In this document: positions 13,851-25,746 of the stretch, one piece after another
How positions within the stretch are numbered: position 1 is the first letter of the stretch
Layout of the letters: each line of letters starts with the position of its first letter
Assembly: GCA_022818135.1 (NCBI GenBank)
Contig: JAFMSR010000015.1
Span: forward strand, 21,939,706 to 22,003,705
Direction: 5' to 3'
Source: Saxidomus purpurata
Lineage: Eukaryota; Mollusca; Bivalvia; Venerida; Veneridae
DNA: 64,000 bases
Translations under genes and position numbers: made by a program
The notes under the pieces: model-generated
What the model was told of the DNA's origin: nothing
The model's database searches: none
Seen by the model: the letters and a program-made list of their open reading frames with translations, nothing else

Positions 13851-14400
13851 GGATATATCAATATTGTTTTTGCGTTGTCCGTATGTTTGTCCGTCTCTGT
13901 CCGTCAGTCCGAAGCCATAACTAGAAAAGTGAACGATATAATTTTATGAAACTTAAAATAAGTATACAATAGCATAATGCCGCAGCACACATTTAACTTC
14001 AGTCAAGATTGGCTTAGTATCACAGTAGTTATTGCCCTTTTATTTTTATGCCCCCGAAGGGTGGCATATTAAAATCGCACCGTCTGTCCGTCTGTCCGTC
14101 CGTCCGTCCGTCTGTCCGTCCGTCCGTGCGTCCCCACTTACAAATTCGTGTCCGGACTGTAACTTTGTCATGCATTGAAGGATCTGATCGCATTTCTCGT
14201 AACTTTCTCGTAAGTGGTTAAAAACAGTGACGCAGTCTATTTTAATCGAACGGCGTGTAAATATAACGCGCACTTGCTCGGAAACAACAAACGCCGGTAA
14301 AATGTGAAACTGGTCATTTTCACATCTGTAACTGACGTCCGTATAAAATATGTGCTGTTTATATGTAGAGGAAAACAAATAATATGTCTAGCCTCAGTAA
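13838..14400. repeat. Two adjacent dispersed repeats with GTCCGT microsatellites
   Basis: One begins near 13838 ('cccccgccaaaggcgg') and carries 'tccgtctctgtccgtcagtccg'. The second begins at 14046 ('tgcccccgaagggtggcat') and carries a (GTCC/GTCT) run to about 14130, followed by 'tctcgtaactttctcgtaagt'. Similar compound repeats are common in bivalve genomes (general knowledge). The minus-strand 110-codon frame over 14046-14378 is repeat-derived. Confidence 0.6.
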
Positions 14401-15239
14401 ATAATACCAGAAACAACTATCATTCTTCAAAATCAAAAGCGAGGTAAGTTTGAAAGTGTCACAATTTTCGACCAACACAAAGTCGGACTGTTAGCCGAAC
14501 ATCTCTAGCAGAGACAAAATTTTATTTTACATTCGGTGGAATTAACAACTAAACATTAGCTACGAGTAGCTATTGACCGGCGACTCTAGCTTTATAGTGC
14601 ATTTACATACATCCACATACTTTTATACACATGTTAAAATTGTTTAGGTCCCTAAATATATCAAAATAGTCAAAATAATGAAATGACGTCTTGAGATTTT
14701 CGTTTTTGGTAAGAATCTCACAGTAACAGAGAAGAGGTATTGCCCATATAAAAAAAACAATATCTCGACTTCTGACAATTAGTTGGACTAGTTTCTAAAG
14801 GCCTGTTGATAAATCCAAGGCGGTTTTAAGATTTAATTTGTACAGTATACAAGAAAAGAGATGTTCAGTTTATATAAATCAACAAAAATATGTTGAGCAT
14901 TAAGATAAGATATTATATTTAATCAGAAAGTCATTTATAATTAACAAGCTGTTGTGAGCTTTTACAACCGAGCATAATCTTACTCTTCGTCATGTTAGTT
15001 GAATATTTAGTCATTTCTTTTTCTAATTTCAATGTTTTTCGGCTTCAGGTGTCTTTAGGTTTTGGATCAACGGTTTCATTTAAAAATGTCAGATCCATCA
15101 AACAGGTCAGACAAGACCGGAACAAGGGTGAATGAATTAGGCTGGCCGATGAAGCCCTATCAAACTGCACAGAAACTGGCAATGCTTCATTCATTTTACT
15201 TGTGATGCAAGTGGTAGGTTTATATCTTTGAACAAAATT

Positions 15240-15385
15240 TTATACTAATTTATTTAAGCTCGATTGTGAAGAGAAAGTCCGCATCTGACATCATTAAAAA
15301 AACAAGTGGCATTTGAGGAGGTACTGTCGTGACCCCAGTAGGGCTTCAACGACAACCTCCGGGATGAGCGGCAGACACATTAGGC
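15240..15385 (-). mobile_element. tRNA-derived SINE, degraded copy
   Basis: On the minus strand it matches the SINE at 23205-23395: 'gtctgccgctcatccc' head, 'actggggtcacgac' middle, and 'cttcacaatcgagct.aaataaattagtata' tail. The B box is damaged. Confidence 0.7.
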
Positions 15386-15808
15386 TCAACACAACAACCC
15401 CCTTTTTTATTTTTGAACATTGTAAATAATATACTAAATGTCTCTAACTTAAATAATTCTTAATCAAGCATTGAAATTGCCGTGAATATTTATTAGCCTA
15501 GTATCTGGGACAAGTTTGATAACCAGCTAAAGTGCAGGTGTCATTCTGGAGTTCTGGCACTTTAAATGCCAACATTGGACAACATTTATAATTAAGTGTT
15601 GTCCAATCTTTTAACTTAAATCATTCCTCTCCAGTTTTCACTAAACTAAATCTCGGCCAAGGTCCATAACCAGCTAATATTATAAGCTATGGTCGACTCA
15701 GAGTTATCGTCATTTGAGAGCCAAATTTGGAACAATTTAGAGCTGTCAATTGATGGGCATATTTTGTGATAGAAATTGCATTAAAGTTTTGTATTTATTT
15801 GATTTCAG

Positions 15809-15980
15809 AAGTGCCAACACAGAGAATGCTACAATATCCACCTTGAATGACAGCAGAAACCATATAAAGTTGTACTATGGACAGTTTCAGCCTTGTGGAA
15901 ATCTTATTTGTTGCGGAACACTGAAAACATGTACACAAACACAAAGTCCAGTGATATTTATTTTTGAGGTCTACAAATAA
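15809..15980 (+). CDS. Unrecognised gene, last exon
   Basis: The acceptor 'tttgatttcAG' is followed by a phase-2 entry and 56 codons to a TAA stop at 15978-15980. The peptide includes NHIKLYYGQFQPCGN, a vicinal cysteine pair (ICCG), TLKTC, and ends in FIFEVYK. Only the C-terminal ~120 residues of the protein can be read from the three exons. They contain several cysteines, which may suggest a secreted protein, but no signal peptide is visible and no family is recognised. The competing acceptor near 15065 gives an early stop and was set aside. The nearest poly(A) signal beyond the stop is at 16082. Confidence 0.6.
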
Positions 15981-16239
15981 ATTTAACGTAATTTCTCTTT
16001 GTATTTCTGTTCACAAGCACTTGGAATTGTTGCTTATTTGACTTCAGTGGCTTTCATTCGTATCTGAAAATGTAAAGACACAATAAAATAGGGGTAGTTG
16101 ATGTTCATTTTGTATGTTACTCAACCAAATGGAAAAGTTTTAAACTTGCATGACTTTTAAACAGACAAATATTAGTCTTTCAATGCGGTAGCTCTCAAAG
16201 AATCTAAGCTACACTTGAAAGTGTTACATAAGCAATTGT
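15981..16239. other. 3' flank, non-coding
   Basis: Holds the candidate poly(A) signal of the upstream gene. Nothing else seen. Confidence 0.4.
16082..16087 (+). promoter_or_regulatory. Candidate poly(A) signal AATAAA
   Basis: AATAAA lies about 100 bases after the stop of the three-exon gene. Another AATAAA overlaps the stop codon itself (15976-15981), which is too close to be the likely signal. Confidence 0.45.
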
Positions 16240-16509
16240 TATGATTGAGTCATAGCCCATCAGTCATTTGGGTATATAGCCTTATAAAACCAACCAATTG
16301 ATTTACTGATCAGTAAGAGTCAGTTGGTAAGCAACAGCCACAAAATGAAACAGTCATTAGAGAAAGCCAGTCTATTAGTCAGTAAGAGGAACTTAGTCGT
16401 ATTTAATCAGTCAGCAAGTCAGAGTGGCAGTCAGTGAGTCCAGAAGTCAGCCACACTTGCGCAGTCAGTAAGACTAGAGATAGTCTATCAATATCATGAT
16501 CAGTCAGTT
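16240..16509. repeat. AGTCAGT-rich border of the minisatellite
   Basis: Irregularly spaced short words such as 'cagtcagt', 'agtcagta' and 'cagtcatt' occur here with no fixed period. These are the building words of the 51-bp unit that follows, so this looks like a diverged edge or a seed of the array. Confidence 0.5.
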
Positions 16510-19500
16510 TCAGTTCATTAGCAGTTCATTAAGGGGATGTTCAGTCATAAATGATGACTGATAGTCAATCAGCAGTTCATTAAGGGGATGTTCAGTCAAA
16601 CTTGATGACTGACAGTCAATCAGTTTTTAATTAAGGGGATGTTCAGTCATACTTGATGACTGATAGTCAATCAGCAGTTCAATAAGGGGATGTTCAGTCA
16701 TAATTGATGACTGATATCCAATCACCAATTCATTAAGGGGATGTTCAGTCATAATTGATGACTAATAGTCAATCAGTAGTTCAGTAAGGGGATGTTCAGT
16801 CACAATTGATGAATGATAGTCAATCAGCAGTTCATTAAGGGGATGTTCAGTCATAAATGATCACTGATCATCAATCAGCAAGTCATTAAGGGGATGTTCA
16901 GTCACATTTGATGACTGATAGTCAATCAATAGTTCATTAAATGGATGTTCAGTCATAATTGATGACTAATATTCAATCAGCAGTTCATTAAGGGGATGTT
17001 CAGTCATAAATGATGACTGATAGTCAATCAGCAGTTCATTAAGGGGATGTTCAGTCAAACTTGATGACTGACAGTCAATCAGGTTTTCATTAAGGGGTTG
17101 TTCAGTCATACTTGATGACCGATAGTCAATCAGCAGTTCAATAAGGGGATGTTCAGTCATAATTGATGACTGATATTCAACCACTAATTCATTTAGGGGA
17201 TGTTCAGTCATAATTGATGACTAATAGTCAATCAGTAGTTCAGTAAGGGGATGTTCAGTCACAACTGATGACTGATAGTCAATCAGCAGTTCATTAAGGG
17301 GATGTTCAGTCAAACTTGATGACTGACAGTCAATCAGGTTTTCATTAAGGGGATGTTCAGTCATACTTGATTACTGAAAGTCAATCAGCAGTTCATTAAG
17401 GGGATGTTCAGTCAAACTTGATGACTGACAGTCAATCAGGTTTTCATTAAGGGGTTGTTCAGTCATACTTGATGACTGATAGTCAATCAGCAGTTCAATA
17501 AGGGGATGTTCAGCCATAATTGATAACTAATAGTCAATCAGTAGTTCATTAAGGGGATGTTCAGTCATAATTGATGACTGATAGTCAATCAGCAGTTCAT
17601 TAAGGGAATGTTCAGTCATAATTGATGAGAAATATTCAATCAGCAGTTCATTAAGGGGATGTTCAGTCATAAAAGATGACTTATATTCAATCAGCAGTTC
17701 ATTAAGGGGATGTTCAGTCATAAATGATGACTTATAGTCAATCAGCAGTTCATTAAGGGGATGTTCAGTCAAACTTGATGACTGACAGTCAATCAGGTTT
17801 TCATTAAGGGGTTGTTCAGTCATACTTGATGACTAATAGTCAATCAGCAGTTCAATAAGGGGATGTTCAGTCAAACTTGATGACTGACAGTCAATCAGGT
17901 TTTCATTAAGGGGTTGTTCAGTCATACTTGATGACTGATAGTCAATCAGCAGTTCAATAAGGGGATGTTCAGTCATAATTGATGACTGATAGTCAATCAC
18001 TAATTCATTTGGGGATGTTCAGTCATAATTGATGACTAATAGTCAATCAGTAGTTCAGTAAGGGGATGTTCAGTCATAAATGATGACTGATAGTCAATCA
18101 GCAGTTCATTAAGGGAATGTTCAGTCATAATTGATGAGAAATATTCAATCAGCAGTTCATTAAGGGGATGTTCAGTCATACTTGATGACTGATAGTCAAT
18201 CAGCAGTTCAATAAGGGGATGTTCAGTCAAACTTGATGACTGATATTCAATCACCAATTCATTTAGGGGATGTTCAGTCATAATTGATGACTAATAGTCA
18301 ATCAGTAGTTCAGTTAGGGGATGTTCAGTCACAATTGATGACTGACAGTCAATCAGATTTTCATTAAGGGGTTGTTCAGTCATACTTGATCATGATGACT
18401 GATATTCAATCACCAATTCATTTAGGGGATGTTCAGTCAAACTTGATGACTGACAGTCAATCAGGTTTTCATTAAGGGGTTGTTCAGTCATACTTGATGA
18501 CTAATAGTCAATCAGCAGTTCAATAAGGGGATGTTCAGTCAAACTTGATGACTGACAGTCAATCAGGTTTTCATTAAGGGGTTGTTCAGTCATACTTGAT
18601 GACTGATAGTCAATCAGCAGTTCAATAAGGGGATGTTCAGTCATAATTGATGACTGATATTCAATCACTAATTCATTTGGGGATGTTCAGTCATACTTGA
18701 TGACTGATAGTCAATCAGCAGTTCAATAAGGGGATGTTCAGTCAAACTTGATGACTGATATTCAATCACCAATTCATTTAGGGGATGTTCAGTCATAATT
18801 GATGACTACATGTAATAGTCAATCAGTAGTTCAGTTAGGGGATGTTCAGTCACAATTGATGACTGACAGTCAATCAGCAGTTCATTAAGGGGATGTTCAG
18901 TCATAATTGATGACTAATATTCAATCAGCAGTTCATTAAAGGGATGTTCAGTCATAAATGATGACTAATAGTCAATCAGCAGTTCATTAAGGGGATGATC
19001 AGTCATAATTGATGACTGATAGTGAATCAGTAGTTCATGAAGGAGATGTTCAGTCATAATTGATGACTGATAGTCAATCAGTAGTTCATTAATGGGATGT
19101 TCAGTCATAATTGGCGACTGATATTCAATCAGCAGTTCATTAAGGGGATGATCAGTCATAACTGATGACTGATAGTCAATCAGCAAGTCATTATTGATCA
19201 CTGATCATCAATCAGCAAGTCATTAAGGGGATGTTCAGTCACATTTGATGACTGATAGTCAATCAATAGTTCATTAAATGGATGTTCAGTCATAATTGAT
19301 GACTGATAGTCAATCATTAGTTCATTAAGAGGATGTTCAGTCATAATATATGACTGATAGTCAATCAGTAGTTCATTAAGAGAATGCTCAGTCATTATTG
19401 ATGACTGATATTCAATCAGTGGTAAAGTTAGGGGATGTTCAGTCATAATAGATGACTGATATTAAATCTGCAAGTCATTAAGGGGATGTTCAGTCACATT

Positions 19501-19755
19501 TGATGACTGATAGTCAATCAATAGTTCATTAAGGGGATGCTCAGTCATAACCGATGACTGATAGTGAATCAGTAGTTCATTAAGGGGATGTTCAGTCATA
19601 ATTGATGACTGATAGTGAATCAGTATTTCAATAAGGGGAATACTCAGTCATAATTGATGTCTAATGTTCAATCAGCAGTTCATTAAGAGAATGTCTAGTC
19701 AGACTTGATGACTGATAGTCAATCAGTGGTTCAGTTAGGGAATGTTCAGTCACAC
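16510..19755. repeat. Minisatellite, 51-bp unit, about 63 copies
   Basis: The unit reads 'cagcagttcattaaggggat' then 'gttcagtcataattgatgac' then 'tgatagtcaat'. It contains the dyad TGACT-gat-AGTCA. Variants (caggttttcattaaggggttg, taattcatttagggg, cagtagttcagta) recur in fixed order over several units, giving higher-order blocks. The 51-bp period equals 17 codons. In one minus-strand frame units read MTEHPLNELLIDYQSS plus one residue, giving open runs of 78-98 codons. At least nine units carry the same CAG-to-TAG stop, and several units have 1-bp or 6-bp indels, so I treat it as a non-coding satellite. Confidence 0.9.
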
Positions 19756-21110
19756 ATTCAGCCTTAATTAATAAGTCAAGAGTCAGTCAATCAGTTGGGT
19801 TTAACACTCTCTAATTCTAACATCTGTGTGATCTGATCCATTGACCCTAAATCAATACTAGAACTATTCATCTTACAGAGGTGAATCTTTGCATGAGGCA
19901 CCAAATACTACCAAATATAAAGTATATTATGAGGAAAAATTAGCTGTAAAATTAATGGCTAGACACATGAATTAAAACTACACATGAATTCATCCGCATT
20001 TCCTGCCCCAGCAACCCATCCATCCTATCACCTCTTGACATTTGTCTATAATATCAATTGTATACAAGTACTTACCGTAGGGGGTTAAGGATCTTGGCAC
20101 ATTATCTTTCAACTGGCAGGCTGTAGGACAATCTCTCAGGCTATTGTGAATATAAAGAAAGCACACTGATGCTCACAGTTAAATGCAGCCATGCTATCAC
20201 TCTTTAAAGATCTGTAAATAAAATAGTTAATAACAATTTGATTTTCCAAGTTATAAAGATATGAAATCTGAAGAGTAGGAAGAATATTGTTCCCATATTC
20301 AAACTTGTTTGATGAGGTTCCAATGAAGTTTTAACAAACTTGAGGACAATGCCCCCATTATATGTTAAAACTCATAAACACCTTCTAAAATATGAATGGA
20401 TAGTTACTAAAATAAATTTTCATATACTGAAATATATTTATTTTAAGGAAAATCTTGAAACAGAAATCCATTTGCTTGTTGTGAAACCCCACTTCCTGTC
20501 AATATCAGGTTGAAGTTTCCAATACATGTCTTTTTCAAAATCAAATAGTGTTGAAAACATTAGCATAAATCTAAAACTGGAAACTTCTCATTTCCTCATT
20601 CTGGAATATAATTATCAAATTCAAAATATAAAAACAAATGAACATATTCATTTAACTCTTATCCTGCTGTGCAGTTTGATCATGATCTGCACTATTTGAA
20701 TATCACTGAATAAATTTTCAGTGATAACCTCTATCAACAAGTCATGGTACTGTCGTAACTGAAAGACGCAATGTACAGTAAAGTCCATTTAAGACATTAA
20801 GCAGGGTATTGAATGGTCAACAAAATCCACATTTTTTTACTTTATGTGTTTTGAGGTCACATTTTCCTTGAAAATTTCATGATGTATGACAAAAATATTT
20901 TGGACATTATTTAAGTTCTGTGAATTTGGGTAAAGTTGGTGTGTATCAATCACAAGTAATCTATCTGTTGCCAAGATTGGAAAAAAAGTATTTTATTGTT
21001 ACAATACTGAATGGTATCAGACTGAAATTTCTTTTTGGACTGAAAAAAAAATGAAATCATGACACAAAGAGATTCATTATCTTCACTGCATTGTGCTTAA
21101 ACAGTTTTGA
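19756..21110. other. Non-coding sequence
   Basis: No exon supported. A diverged dispersed motif occurs near 20690-20740 ('gatcatgatctgcact...ataaattttcagtgataacc'), similar to words near 45040. Confidence 0.35.
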
Positions 21111-21156
21111 TCGGCTAGCTCAGTGGTTTGAGTGCTTGCTTTGATACCTTGTCACG
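21111..21156 (+). repeat. tRNA-like SINE head interrupted by an insertion
   Basis: 'ggctagctcagtgg' resembles a tRNA A box. The rest of the unit appears to resume at 22263 after the inserted element, with 'ccgggtaatccggtttcaa' near 22320. Confidence 0.45.
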
Positions 21157-22262
21157 CAGGGTTGTCATTAAGAGCCGGCTGCCGGCCAAATTGACCGCTT
21201 CAATCAAGATTTGCGCCGGCTCAAATCTCGGAAGAAAAAAAAAGCCAACTTAAAATTGCGACGACGATGATATTTTCGTTCGTTTTTGTAAAATAAAATG
21301 TATTATATTCGGTAGAAATGTGTCTACACGTGAATTGTTTTTGTGTTGTATGCATATTTATCTAAAAATATTTGCCGACCGACGTACATTTGTATAGCGT
21401 GTTCGATATATCTTATCACCAAAAATAAAACTTACTCATAACATTATCTATTCCAAACTTTTATTTTTATAATCCAAAATTATCATACTATTTTAGAGCT
21501 ACTTTTACATGTCTCAAACTGTCAAATATCTCGGTCTTTTTGATGCCACGTGCGCACGCGTGCTTTACTAAGATCACAGAACGCTCACATGCACAGTGTA
21601 GCGTCGGCGATTGGTCTTTGATCTCGTGGCACCTGCGGCTTTATCTTTATGATTAAAAGAGGTTGCAGTATAAATAACTTATTTGGCAAAGGTTATTCAT
21701 TAAAATAAACAGTAGAAAAACGTTGGCTTTGACAGTTTCTGAAACAATAAATGACAAAAAAACCGGATACGCTCGAACGCCGATTTTCTTAAAAACAAAA
21801 CGTTTTGTTTTAATTAAAGAACTGTTGGAACTTTTTAAATTAAACCAAAACAAAATGTGATTCTTAAGTAAAGTTCAGAAACAAAAGTGTTATTGTATAT
21901 GTATCCAAAATTGCTCAGATACCAGATGTGCATATATTTTTTTACAACTATAATTATTTTCAAATTTTCCCAGGGGTGACATGCTCCCCGACCCTCCCTG
22001 CTAAGTCATTACATCTTGTTTGTTATTCAGTATCACAAACCCAGAAAACTAAGCAAAAAGCGGTAAAAATCAGAGATCAAATTCTGATGACAAAGGTGCC
22101 CACAACTGCTCAGATGCCACGATTTTGCAGCCATATTTTAAAAAATTTCCATAGGGGCATGCCCCCGTACCCCCCTAGATGACTCGCGCCTGCGGCGCTC
22201 ATTACTTCAGCCTCCTCAAATTATAATTAAGCCTTCTCCCAAAAAAATTAATGACAACCCTG
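21157..22262. mobile_element. hAT-like non-autonomous DNA transposon
   Basis: The ends are perfect 15-bp inverted repeats, CAGGGTTGTCATTAA at the left and its complement at the right. A CAGGG start is typical of hAT-type termini (family knowledge). The 1.1-kb interior has no transposase frame. Flanks share CTTGT, but a clean 8-bp target duplication is not present. It splits a SINE-like unit. Confidence 0.65.
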
Positions 22263-22884
22263 AACTTGTGTAGGCATGTTGGTTGATTATGTGGTCACCA
22301 AGCCGGCAAGGGGTTTTCTCCGGGTAATCCGGTTTCAACCACCATAAAAGACCACAGCAACAAAGGTGATCCAGCTAAAGTTGTATAACTTGTATTGCAA
22401 TCGTTATAAAACAAATAACTGTTTTTTTAATATTGTGGAATGTAATGACCCTTCTGTCTTGCATCATAATATACTTACAAGAAACTCTTATTAAATACAA
22501 TGTACTTGTATCATATATTCAATGTACATAATTAAGTATTTGTCAATAATTGTCAATAAAAGCAGTTGGCAAAAAAACATCATTTTTGGTCTTTGATAAA
22601 AACTTATGTTTACTGATTCAAGTGTCACATAGTGCCTCAGCAAAATACATTTTGTACATATACAGTCTTACAGAAGTGTAGCCCTTCCCAAACTTTGATG
22701 GGGAGTTGAATACCATTTAGTTAAATAATGATCAGACCCTTTTTCCTTTTAATTGTTCATAGTCACGGCCAACCCCGATGAACTTGCCAAGACTCCTGAC
22801 AAGTGCAGGTTGAAGACAGACAGATACAGATACAAGGGAACCCGAGTACCACACCCTAGCTCGAATATAATAGACCCCTTGGTT

Positions 22885-23077
22885 CTTTTACATGCACGGT
22901 GTATATTACCAATACACATGAGACTACATCTGGGTTTCTAACCAGTTCATCTCTAGATTGGTTGGAAACATTGAAAAGTGTTTCTGAAATTTCCAGTACC
23001 TCCGCCGAGATTTGTACCAGGGACCTCAGTATTGGTAGTCTAGAGCATTAAGCACTTGACCACCACACCACCATGAT
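22885..23077 (-). mobile_element. tRNA-derived SINE (minus strand)
   Basis: In reverse it reads a 'ggtggtgtggtggtcaagtg' A-box-like head, 'ggtccctggtacaaatctc' in place of the B box, then the shared 'ggaaatttcagaaacacttttcaatgtttcc' body (given in two blocks: 'ggaaatttcagaaacac' and 'ttttcaatgtttcc'). The same body is found in the SINEs at 43262 and 54541. Confidence 0.65.
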
Positions 23078-23204
23078 CAGACCCTAGAAAGAGATCATAT
23101 CTTTCAACAGAGTATATTACATATGTTTGTATTTGGTAAAAGGCATGGAACATGGAGAGTGAAATTTTTAGAACCCAGATAAGAAGTAATCAAATACCCA
23201 CTGA

Positions 23205-23395
23205 GAAGAGCTGTGGTGTAGAGGTTAAGGTGTCTGCCGCTCATCCCAGAGGTTGCGGGTTCGAGACCCACTGGGGTCACGACCGTACCTTCTCATATGA
23301 CACCAGTACTGGTTTTTCCAGGAAGCAGACTTGAGAGTGACTCAAGCTTCAATCTATCTTCACAATCGAGCTGAAATAAATTAGTATAAACTAAA
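23205..23395 (+). mobile_element. tRNA-derived SINE
   Basis: A box 'tggtgtagaggttaagg' and B box 'ggttcgagaccc' are both present at normal spacing. The body ends in 'gaaataaattagtataaa'. A degraded copy is at 15240-15385. Confidence 0.75.
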
Positions 23396-23446
23396 TAGTA
23401 ATACCCACTGGGTTTCTGGTAATCAAACATGGCTATTTCATATATA

Positions 23447-23634
23447 TATAGTAAACCTCGTATATAACGACTCCGGATATAACGAAAATCTGAATATAAG
23501 GAACAAATTTTCTCGGCCCGATTTTTTTCTTTCTTTATTCTTTATGAAAATGTTATATGGATATAACGAACTCTGAATATAAGGGTCACATTTAAATGGT
23601 CCTAAGGAGTTTGTTATAAGTGGAGTTTACTGTA
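23447..23634. mobile_element. pogo/Tigger-like MITE, 188 bp
   Basis: Ends are TATAGTAAACctcg... and the inverse of TACAGTAAACtccac..., flanked by TA. Sub-terminal 'gatataacga' repeats are present. This resembles known pogo/Tigger-type MITE termini. Confidence 0.6.
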
Positions 23635-24263
23635 GCAAATTAACATAAAAAGGGTTGCCGGTGATACAGTATGAAGAAATTGTTTGCATCACAGACGGTG
23701 ACAGACCATGCATGTTTCAAAGAACAGTGTTCATGGTTGCAGTTGACACAGACAAGAGCCAAGTTCGCCTTTGGATCAGATTTCTATGATAATTACTGTA
23801 TTTCAAATACCTTTAAGTATTTGTCTGTGCCGATAAAACTGATTTTAAAAGCCATTTGCAGTAAGAAACAGAAAAAAACTCAAATTTGCAGGATAAAGGC
23901 TTTGCATGCTATGTCATTCTTTGACATTGTTGTATAAATAGGTAAGTAACAACCTATTCAAAGCCATGGCATTGACATGCAAGACTCAGGAAGCACCTCT
24001 ACAAAAAACAAATGCTACTGCCATTAAGATCTCAGGTGCACTGTACATGAAATACAGAATTTTATTTCATTTCTGTCAATTTGTTTTAGAAAATGATAAT
24101 ATTTTTCATACTATTTATAGAGGCATATAAAATAAATTTCATTCCTTTCTTGTTTCCATACCAAAATGGTACATGGTACCAGTAAAAAGACATCAATCAT
24201 GTCAATTCTGTAGGTTCCCAGGTACATGTACATGCTCTAGTTTAGGATGTCTGATGGTTAAAC

Positions 24264-24545
24264 AGCCTGTGTGGTAGAGTGGTTAGAGTTGCTGAATTGA
24301 AATCTCCTTAACCTCTAATAGATGACACGGTGATCAACACTAATGGGCTATCAATCTGGAGGTCCCCGGTTCAATTCCCGGCCAGGGCACTGAAAATTTC
24401 CCAGCTGCCTAGAGATAAACTGGTTAAATAACAGAAGTACTCTTTCAAGTATCGGTGCTATACACTAGCCACGTTATACACATGGCAATAATAGTCAGTT
24501 GTGACTGGTTGCCATTATCAGAAAATAAAAGAAATAAATAAATAG
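24264..24545 (+). mobile_element. tRNA-derived SINE
   Basis: A box 'tgtggtagagtggttagag', B box 'ggttcaattcccggcc', then 'ggcactgaaaatttccc' and a tail ending in (aaat)n. An extra stretch of ~40 bases lies between the A and B boxes. Confidence 0.65.
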
Positions 24546-25664
24546 ACGGAGGACAGACAGTAGGCCCCAGCTCTGCTACTGACCCTAGCCTAACTAATTG
24601 TGCGCCAGGGCATTTAGCTATATACGACGGCCGCCCTTTAAGACAGTAATCTATGTAGATCTAATATCAGTTTGTAAAATTGGTCGGTCTTGCAGTCAAA
24701 ATATTGAGGCTACTACTGACCCTGTCATTTTATGTAAGAAAGTTAGCAGTTTCTTTCAAAGAATAGGAGTCTAGTACTGGTTTTTCATAGGAAGATGGTA
24801 AGGTGAATTGCATGTCTGTAAAAATGACAAAATATGGTTGGAACACATATTTAACCCATACAACAACTTGTGAGTAAAAGACCCAATTTTTATTTTACAG
24901 TTAAAGTGTGACCTTTCTAATTTCACAAGTAATGTCAGAATTGTAAGTGTGTATGAAAGCCATGTAATTCGTTCAATTCTTCATTCCAATGATTGTTCAG
25001 TCATGACAACCAATGCTGCCACCAAAATTGAGAGGTGGTGAAATAAAAGTTCGAGACAATATGTGTACGAAGATCCTTTGTATACCGGCATTTTCATAAA
25101 ACAACAATGATGTACAGTAAGGAAGTATTTCCACTTCATTTGATTGGTATATAAGTTACCCTGTTAACGTAATCAATGGTGCTGGTCTGTCAGCGCTGCT
25201 TACTGTTAAAAATAAGAATGTTTTTGTTTTTATTTACACTTGTTACTTTCACTTCCGTCTTCCCTCGCACCGGTTGTAAAGCGCGTGCTGATTCGTCACT
25301 TGCAATGACGTAAGACCATGCAAACACTGTTGTGGAGCGTGTACGTCAATATTTTTGTTTTCTATGCATTCTTCTGCAGATATCTAACCGAAAATTAGTT
25401 TTTTTGTGGATCATTCATGTTTGCCGCCATTTTTACTTGCGATATCGTAAATATTTACGAGACCCCCGACCCTCTCGTAAAGTTACGAGAAAATTGCGAG
25501 GAAATTTACGATATCGTAGCTACGAGAATGTTGATAAGACGGGTAAAAAAGATACGAGAACGTTGCGAGACACTTACGAGAAAGTTACGAGAAATGTTTC
25601 TCGTAAGTACAATGATAAGACGGGCCCTAGAGTAGTGTTTTCTTCGATTTGACATAATCTCCTT
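24546..25664. other. Non-coding; cluster of TACGAGA motifs
   Basis: From 25440 to 25615 the heptamer TACGAGA or its complement occurs repeatedly, including 'cgagaaagttacgagaaa', with interleaved 'atatcgta'. The inverse of 'acttacgagaaagttacgag' is present near 14195-14215. The overlapping plus- and minus-strand frames here are products of this repetition. Confidence 0.5.
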
Positions 25665-25746
25665 GTTTTTGACCTCAGGTGAACCAGAATCGAACTTCAC
25701 CTAGAATTCATTGAGATAAACATTCTGACCAATTTTCATGGTGATA
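25665..25746. repeat. Part of a ~137-bp repeat unit (left of insertion)
   Basis: 'tttgacctcaggtgaacc' through 'aacattctgaccaattttca' matches units in the arrays at 46030-47170 and 59640-60770. The unit resumes at 31262 ('gatgattggtaataaatg'), so the 25747-31261 element sits inside it. Confidence 0.7.

Noticed and set aside
15055..15095. Alternative last exon of the three-exon gene ('tctttag|gttttggatc')
   Set aside because: It gives only about eight codons before a stop. The exon at 15809 has a better acceptor, the correct phase and a long frame.
16966..19446. Five minus-strand frames of 78-98 codons with 17-residue repeats
   Set aside because: They are pieces of the 51-bp satellite, broken by a recurrent stop and by frameshifting indels. 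There is no start context or splice structure.
16510..19755. CRISPR-like array
   Set aside because: The repeats are directly tandem with no unique spacers, the units vary, and the window is eukaryotic.
23205..23280. tRNA genes at 23205, 24264, 54541 and 56338
   Set aside because: A and B boxes are present, but arm pairing is poor and the sequences continue into shared non-tRNA bodies, as SINEs do.
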